Source of the DNA: Rattus norvegicus
Lineage: Eukaryota; Chordata; Mammalia; Rodentia; Muridae
Assembly: GCF_036323735.1 (NCBI RefSeq)
Contig: NC_086034.1
Span: forward strand, 68,427,939-68,491,938
DNA length: 64,000 nucleotides
Reading direction: 5' to 3'
Shown here: positions 59,070 through 64,000 of the stretch, piece by piece
Position numbering within the stretch: the stretch's first letter is position 1
How the letters are laid out: each line of letters starts with the position of its first letter
Notes under the pieces: model-generated
Told to the model about the DNA's origin: nothing
Database searches by the model: none
Seen by the model: only the letters and a program-made list of their open reading frames with translations
Position numbers and translations under genes: made by a program

Positions 59070-59200
59070 GAGCATTCTTGAGCACGGGTGTTAAACAGCC
59101 TTTAGAACTGTGGGTTTCATTTGTAAACTGAGGCTCCAGTTGTACAAAGAGAGCCTAGGTGTTTTAGAGCACTGAAATGACATAATGCATATATCATGAG
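59070..59200 (+). mobile_element. MIR SINE relic
   Basis: GTGGGTTTCATTTGTAAACT then GAGGCT, and GCACTGAAATGACATAATGC resemble the plus-strand MIR core and tail. Short and diverged. Confidence 0.48.
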
Positions 59201-59740
59201 TTTCTTATTGGCATTATGACAGAGTTCCAGATGCACGGTGTGCAAAAGCAACACTAATTAATCATCTTCCACTCTGCCCTTCAGAAGTCTGGCATGATCC
59301 TTACTACTGAGAACCAGGTCTGCTTCTTCTAGAAGCTTCAGGGAATGTCTAATTCCTTGTTTTCCCCACTCTTTGCAAGGTCTTCATTCGTCCCATCTTC
59401 GGTCTGGTCTGGTCTGTGGAAGGTGTCTCATTTTTCATCACGCTGACTATCATCCCTTCTTTGCCTTCTGCCTCATCTTTTGTAGACCCCATGGTTTACA
59501 TTGAGCACAACCAGAAAGATTCCAAAAATATCCCTAACTTAAAGTGACCTGGCTTGAATACAGATTTCTCTTTGCCATTAATGTAACCTATTAAGATTCT
59601 AGCCACTAGGATATGTGCATCTTTTTGAGGGAGGTGGAGATCATTCCACAAATAAAGTGTCTTATTGCTCAATTACTTTGTTGAGTTTTCCGTTCCTCAA
59701 TGCGTAATTTTTGGTGCAGCAATTAATATTTTATATATAT
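59201..59740. other. Unassigned
   Basis: Nothing recognised. An imperfect GGTCTGGTCTGGTCTG run occurs at 59401-59416. Confidence 0.5.
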
Positions 59741-59746
59741 AACATA

Positions 59747-60100
59747 TGTGGTTGTTTAAATAAGAATGGCCCCTCCCCCTTAAACTCCAGGCATTTGTAC
59801 ACTTGATCCTCAGTTAATGATGTTGTTTAGGGAGGTTTGGGGGATGTGGCTTTGCTGGAGGAAGTGTGCCACTGGAAATGGACTTTGAGAGTTGGAAGAC
59901 ACTGGCCACTTCCAATTTGCTCTCTTAGCTTTCTGCTTGTGGTTGGTGATGTCATCTTTCAGCTTCCTGGTGGGTGCTGCTACCTACTGCTCCCATAATA
60001 GAATTTTAGCTTTCTGGAACCATAAGCCCAAATAAAAACTCTTTGTTAAGTTGCCTTTGGTCATGGTGTTTTATCAGAGGAACAGAAACATAACTAATGT
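59747..60100 (+). mobile_element. Solo ERVL-MaLR-type LTR
   Basis: Plus-strand LTR starting TGTGGTTGTTTAAATAAGAA and TGGCCCC, with GGATGTGGCTTTGCTGGAGG then AAGTGTG, a polyadenylation region CCAAATAAAAACTC and the end GCCTTTGGTCATGGTGTTTT. AACATA directly precedes (59741-59746) and follows (60101-60106) it as a probable 6-bp target duplication. No internal retroviral sequence is attached, so it is a solo LTR. Confidence 0.72.
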
Positions 60101-60437
60101 AACATAATATTTGATACTCTGTCCAGATAATTTTCTTATGAAATAAATGTAAGCATATATGTTATACATATACTTATTTAAATATGTACATAGGTATTTG
60201 TGTCTATATAAAGATGTATGATTATATCCCCATATATATATTTATTTATTAAATATATACTATGCATTCTTGGAATTCTAAAACTTTATACTGAACATAG
60301 AGCTATGAATGTACATTTACATAATTTTATCTGCTATAAAGTATCATTATACCATGCAAATTGTTTTAGAGTTGTTCATCCAATGTTTTCCCCTTCAAAA
60401 AGTGTATTTCTAACTTACTCTTTGCTTTGTGAATATT

Positions 60438-60468
60438 CTCTCTCTCTCTCTCTCTCTCTCACTCACTC

Positions 60469-60512
<44 letters not shown>

Positions 60513-60540
60513 CGCGCGTGTGTGTGTACGTGTGTATGTG
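60438..60540. repeat. (TC)n(TCAC)n(TG)n compound microsatellite
   Basis: TC run, short ACTC units and a long TG run with a CGTGCGCGCGTG patch near 60509-60520. Confidence 0.94.
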
Positions 60541-60809
60541 CTGGAGCATCCATAGGTGAGCTTGTGGCTTAAGGGGTGATGTTGATGTTAAGTACTTGCC
60601 ATTATCTCTAACTATCTAATTTTTTTCCATATTTTTCAGACAAACTCTGTCAGTAAATTTGTAGTCACTGATTAGACCAGCTGGCTAGTGAGCGTCTAAG
60701 ATTCTCCTGTCTGACTTCCTTCTCCAGACCTCAGAGCAGGAGGGAGAATGTACACACTGCCATACCTGGCCCCAACTTTTATGTTGGATGCTGAGGATTC
60801 TGAGTCCCT

Positions 60810-61090
60810 TTTTTTCATACAGCAAGCTCTTTGTGTCCTAAGTCATTTTCCAGCACAGATTTATATCTCTTTTGTTACTATAAATAGTGCTGTAATGAAC
60901 ATCTCTGTTCAGTCTTACCAATGTATCTCTGAAAGGATTTCTTAGAAGAGAATCAATGTACCTGAAGAGTATCATGTCAATCCTTTAAAATAAATACACA
61001 CAGAGTTCCCAAAAGTGGAAAGGGAAAAGCAAATCTCACACTCTTCATCCTCTTCCTGTTACATCCACACCTACCTGAACCGCAGGTTCA
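60810..61090 (-). mobile_element. Ancient L1ME-like relic
   Basis: 'TTGTTACTATAAATAGTGCTGTAATGAACATC' followed by 'GAAAGGATTTCTTAGAAGAGAATCAATG' and 'TCTTCCTGTTACATCCACACC' follow the minus-strand 3' coding end of old mammalian L1s. Boundaries are approximate. Confidence 0.5.
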
Positions 61091-61602
61091 TTTTCCAGCA
61101 GCAATCAGAAGAATAGATCTAATTTGTAGCCTAGCCAGGCTTATGGGCATATAAAACACATTACCATAAACAAGGAGACATAAATCAAAGCTAAAACAAG
61201 TTATCATTATCACTATAACACAGTCAATTCTCTGTATGACTATTGGTCACTTACACTTGCCTTTTGGTAAGTTATTCATATTACTTTCTCATTATTCTAT
61301 GGGGATGGTTGATTTTTCATTACTAGTACATAAATATTCTTTATTATGCAGACTAACCTTGTGTTATCTGCATTCCATAAATATTTTCTCAATCTATAAT
61401 TTTCTATAGTCTTAATTTATGATATATCTTGCAGTAATTTTTCTCTACTTAGTGAGGTAAACTGCTCTCATGGAGCTTCTGGTTTCTACTATCCACTAAG
61501 GATGTTTTTTATACATATATTACTTTGGTTTCTTGCAAACCACATATAAAATTTAGTTTATTTAGATAGCTTTTTTATAATTTTAAATAGTTTTTTTCCC
61601 TA
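61091..61602. other. Unassigned AT-rich sequence
   Basis: Nothing recognised between the L1ME-like relic and the B3 SINE. Confidence 0.5.
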
Positions 61603-61802
61603 GGAACTTTAGAAATGTCTCAGTGGTTAAGATAGCTGCTCCTTCAGAGAGCCTGGGGTCAGTCTCTAGCGACCACATGGCACAGCATAACTCTATGAAG
61701 GTCCATTTACAGCAGATCTCACAGTTTCTCTTATCTTGTGGGTACCAGGCACAAACATACATTCAGGCAGAGAGTCATACACATAAAATAAAAATATATA
61801 AT
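61603..61802 (+). mobile_element. B3-type SINE, diverged
   Basis: Plus-strand SINE with TCTCAGTGGTTAAGATAGCT (A-box region), GGGGTCAGTCTCTAGC, ACCACATGGCACAGC and the 3' end CATACACATAAAATAAAAAT. Confidence 0.78.
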
Positions 61803-63330
61803 GTTTTCAGGAATGCATCTCACGCATGACATAGAATAAAATCCAAATATGTTTTATATAATTGTGTTGCCAGTAATATAAGATTTATGAAACCTTCCAT
61901 CACTGATTATCTAGACCACAATACCACTTTTTCATATATTAAATTTTTAATAGCTAAGAAATATTTCTGGACTCTAAATTCTTTTCTACAGCATGTACCT
62001 CCATCAAGATCATATTTATGATTAATGGACATATAGCATGATTGGTAGACAATAAAATGCCTTCTTCACTCTTCCTTCTATTGTGGTATTATTTCTCTTC
62101 ACTACGTTTGAACGTTCATTCTTCCATAAGATCTTTAAGAAAACTTTTGCTTGTTCAGAGTCAACAATACAAATAAGAAAAGAGGCTCAAAACAAAATGT
62201 AATAAATTAAAGTAAATTAATGTATTTATTTTGGAAAATATCTATTTCTGTTCTCTACCTTTGCAATACAGATCTCAATTCTGATCTGGGTATATGGCCA
62301 CCTTGAATAAAGCCTGCCCTTAATAGCATTGTCTGCAGATGAGTGAGCTGTATGCTTACATTCTGATTATGTTCCTCCTTTCCTCTGCTAGCACCTTGAC
62401 TACAAAGGGAGAAGCTGATGGTGACTTTATTATTTGGCTGCAATTAACTTGTGCTCTGTGACTGGCTCTGGAAATGCAGCTCTTTAAATCTGCTTTCATT
62501 CACTGTTTCTATTGATCCATTCTGGTTCCATCTCCTCTTTCCTCTTTGTCACTCATTTAGGAAACATCCTCGAACTACTTTAAGTTTTTGTGACTCTGTG
62601 ATAACTGAGAAGACTCTTGGAATTTGTTAATTCCCCATATAATGGAGTGAGATCAGACACTTGGACTCTTCATCTCATATACTGTCGGTTGCCCTAACCA
62701 TGTTCACCTTGTCCTTCCATAACCCATTCCATGTAACAATTGTTCTGTATTTAGGGGTGGTCAAGTAAATTTATTTAGCCTTCTAGCTTGGTTTACTTTG
62801 TGATGGCCACGTATTAGTTTCATATGTGTTGAAATATACCATATTGGAAGAAAGCACATTAATACTGGGAGTGAACAACCTAGAAGTCTGAAAAAGTCCC
62901 TGAAACTCACTAGATTCTCAGAATCGTTGCTCAGAAATATGAAAACAGTAAAGTATTTCTGGGGTCTAGAGTGGAAGTTCACCAACTAGCTGTGGGACTC
63001 AAATCAAGGAGATTCTCTGGCATATAAAGCTGCCTGAAATTTGTAGAAACTCTAGGGTTGCAGCTTATTTAATTTACCATTCCAAATGTAATTTGGGATG
63101 AACTTTTGGGTGTTGCAGCTGCCTTTGAATCATCCTGATCCCATTACTACTCCTCGATCATAATTCTATAAGTAACACCGGCAGATTAAGTTAGACGTGG
63201 GTGGGTTTGTTACTTTAGTTGGTTGTTGGTTCCATATTGTGTAAAATAAAGGCCTTTATGTTGTTATCAAGCAATTTCTGGGGCAGAGAATATATCTGTG
63301 AGTATAGCTTTTGACTTCTCTATAGAATAT
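61803..63330. other. Unassigned AT-rich sequence
   Basis: No repeat or gene recognised before the 27-bp minisatellite. Confidence 0.5.
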
Positions 63331-63445
63331 CTATCATAGGTCAGCTGTATATAATAGCTATCACAGATCAGCTCTATACCATAACTATCCTAGGTCAGCT
63401 GCATACAACAGCTATCCTAGGTCAGGTCTACAGAATACCTATCAT
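63331..63445. repeat. 27-bp minisatellite, four units plus start of a fifth
   Basis: Units start at 63331, 63358, 63385, 63412 and 63439, each opening with CTATC followed by a variant of CTAGGTCAGCT. Units differ by several bases, so it is not freshly made. The ID element inserted 7 bp into the fifth unit. Confidence 0.88.
63430..63445. repeat. Target-site duplication (left) of ID element
   Basis: ACAGAATACCTATCAT, identical to 63538-63553. It overlaps the minisatellite. Confidence 0.92.
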
Positions 63446-63537
63446 GGGGTTGGGGATTTAGCTCAGTGGTAGAGTGCTTGCCTAGCAAGCGCAAGGCCCT
63501 GGGTTCGATCCCCAGCTCCGAAAAAAAGAAAAACAAA
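63446..63537 (+). mobile_element. ID SINE (rat, BC1-derived), young
   Basis: This 75-bp tRNA-Ala/BC1-derived SINE body starts GGGGTTGGGGATTTAGCTCA and ends CCCAGCTCCG, followed by an A-rich tail (63521-63537). The internal RNA polymerase III A box (TAGCTCAGTGG) and B box (GGTTCGATCC) are intact. Perfect 16-bp duplications, ACAGAATACCTATCAT, flank it (63430-63445 and 63538-63553). The ID family expanded enormously in rat, which supports the species call. It has no coding capacity and depends on L1 ORF2p for movement. Confidence 0.97.
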
Positions 63538-63553
63538 ACAGAATACCTATCAT
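63538..63553. repeat. Target-site duplication (right) of ID element
   Basis: Second perfect copy of ACAGAATACCTATCAT after the ID tail. Confidence 0.92.
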
Positions 63554-64000
63554 ACATTGTCTAGATCTCTCTTCTGAGGTGTTCAGCTCTGGCTAGAAGC
63601 TTTTCCTCACAGTCACTCTCAGAACTCCCAGATCTCCCCCTTACTTCTGCCCATTCTATGCTAACAGTTATAAAGACTGTACAGCTGACATCCTGAACTA
63701 CTACCTCATCCGTCTACACTTTCCTAATGCTTTCAAAACTTACCCAGACATCTCAAGAAACTTATTGTGTATTCAGTTTGAGTGAGTTTCAATGTTATAT
63801 TTTCTATTGTCTGGTTCCTCACAATACAATCAGTCTATTAGGCTCCATTTCTACCGACATTGATGTCTTCAAATTGAGTTCCATGGAGGTAGTTTAACTG
63901 TTCCTGACATCCTGCTTTGGGTAAATTATTAGTTGTTATTACAGAACAGATCTCCACAGACCTGGTCTTATTCTCTTCTTTCTTGCCTTTAGCCTTCTAG
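63554..64000. other. Unassigned
   Basis: Nothing recognised to the window end. Confidence 0.5.

Noticed and set aside
63331..63445. Possible CRISPR-like array (27-bp periodicity)
   Set aside because: Units are directly adjacent with no spacers and are diverged. It is a minisatellite in a mammalian genome.
63446..63520. Possible tRNA gene
   Set aside because: A and B boxes are tRNA-like, but the sequence is an ID SINE with an A-tail and target duplications and it cannot fold as a complete tRNA cloverleaf.

Overview
This is nuclear DNA from a murid rodent, almost certainly Rattus. The evidence is a near-perfect rat-type ID SINE with A and B boxes and an A-rich tail (63446-63537), a complete L1 with rat-type ~605-bp 5' monomers (39090-45691), several shorter L1 3' ends of the same young family, rodent-specific B2/B3 and B4 SINEs, and many long murine-style microsatellites. 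The window is AT-rich. I could not recognise a single exon of a host protein-coding gene, so it reads as a repeat-filled intergenic or deep-intronic interval. Repeat names come from recognition by eye, not from a database search.

Layout. 1-8 kb: an older rodent repeat cluster (640-1660), a B2/B3 SINE, and a long, decayed, plus-strand ancient L1 (3960-7340). That L1 still shows ORF1 C-terminal, endonuclease and reverse-transcriptase relics in order and is interrupted by a younger L1 3' UTR. 8-20 kb: microsatellites, an L1 3' UTR with a G-rich tract (10059-10563), an Lx-type L1 (11060-12215) and long stretches with nothing recognisable. 20-26 kb: an old L1 3' end, a young 5'-truncated L1 that carries an 80-bp 3' transduction between 15-bp target-site duplications (21364-22538), a B3 SINE, a large compound microsatellite and an older L1 end (24585-25735). 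26-39 kb: mostly unassigned sequence with microsatellites, MaLR-type LTRs, ancient L1 pieces and a B4 SINE containing a perfect 33-bp tandem duplication.

39-46 kb is the highlight: a full-length minus-strand L1 with 1.2 monomers of promoter, an open 350-aa ORF1, an open 1275-aa ORF2 with every catalytic residue I can check, a 3' UTR, an A-rich tail and perfect 17-bp target-site duplications. Together these suggest a recent, possibly retrotransposition-competent insertion. ORF1p would coat the element RNA. ORF2p would nick the target and reverse transcribe. The same machinery acting in trans explains the ID, B3 and B4 SINEs around it.

46-64 kb: a B4 SINE, a second young truncated L1 with 15-bp duplications (48411-49552), LTR, MIR and ancient L1 fragments, two older L1 3' ends, B3 SINEs, and finally the ID element, which landed inside a 27-bp minisatellite. 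No CRISPR array, operon, tRNA gene or other prokaryote-style system is present. I see no undescribed system. The most informative items are the intact L1, the 3' transduction and the ID-in-minisatellite insertion.
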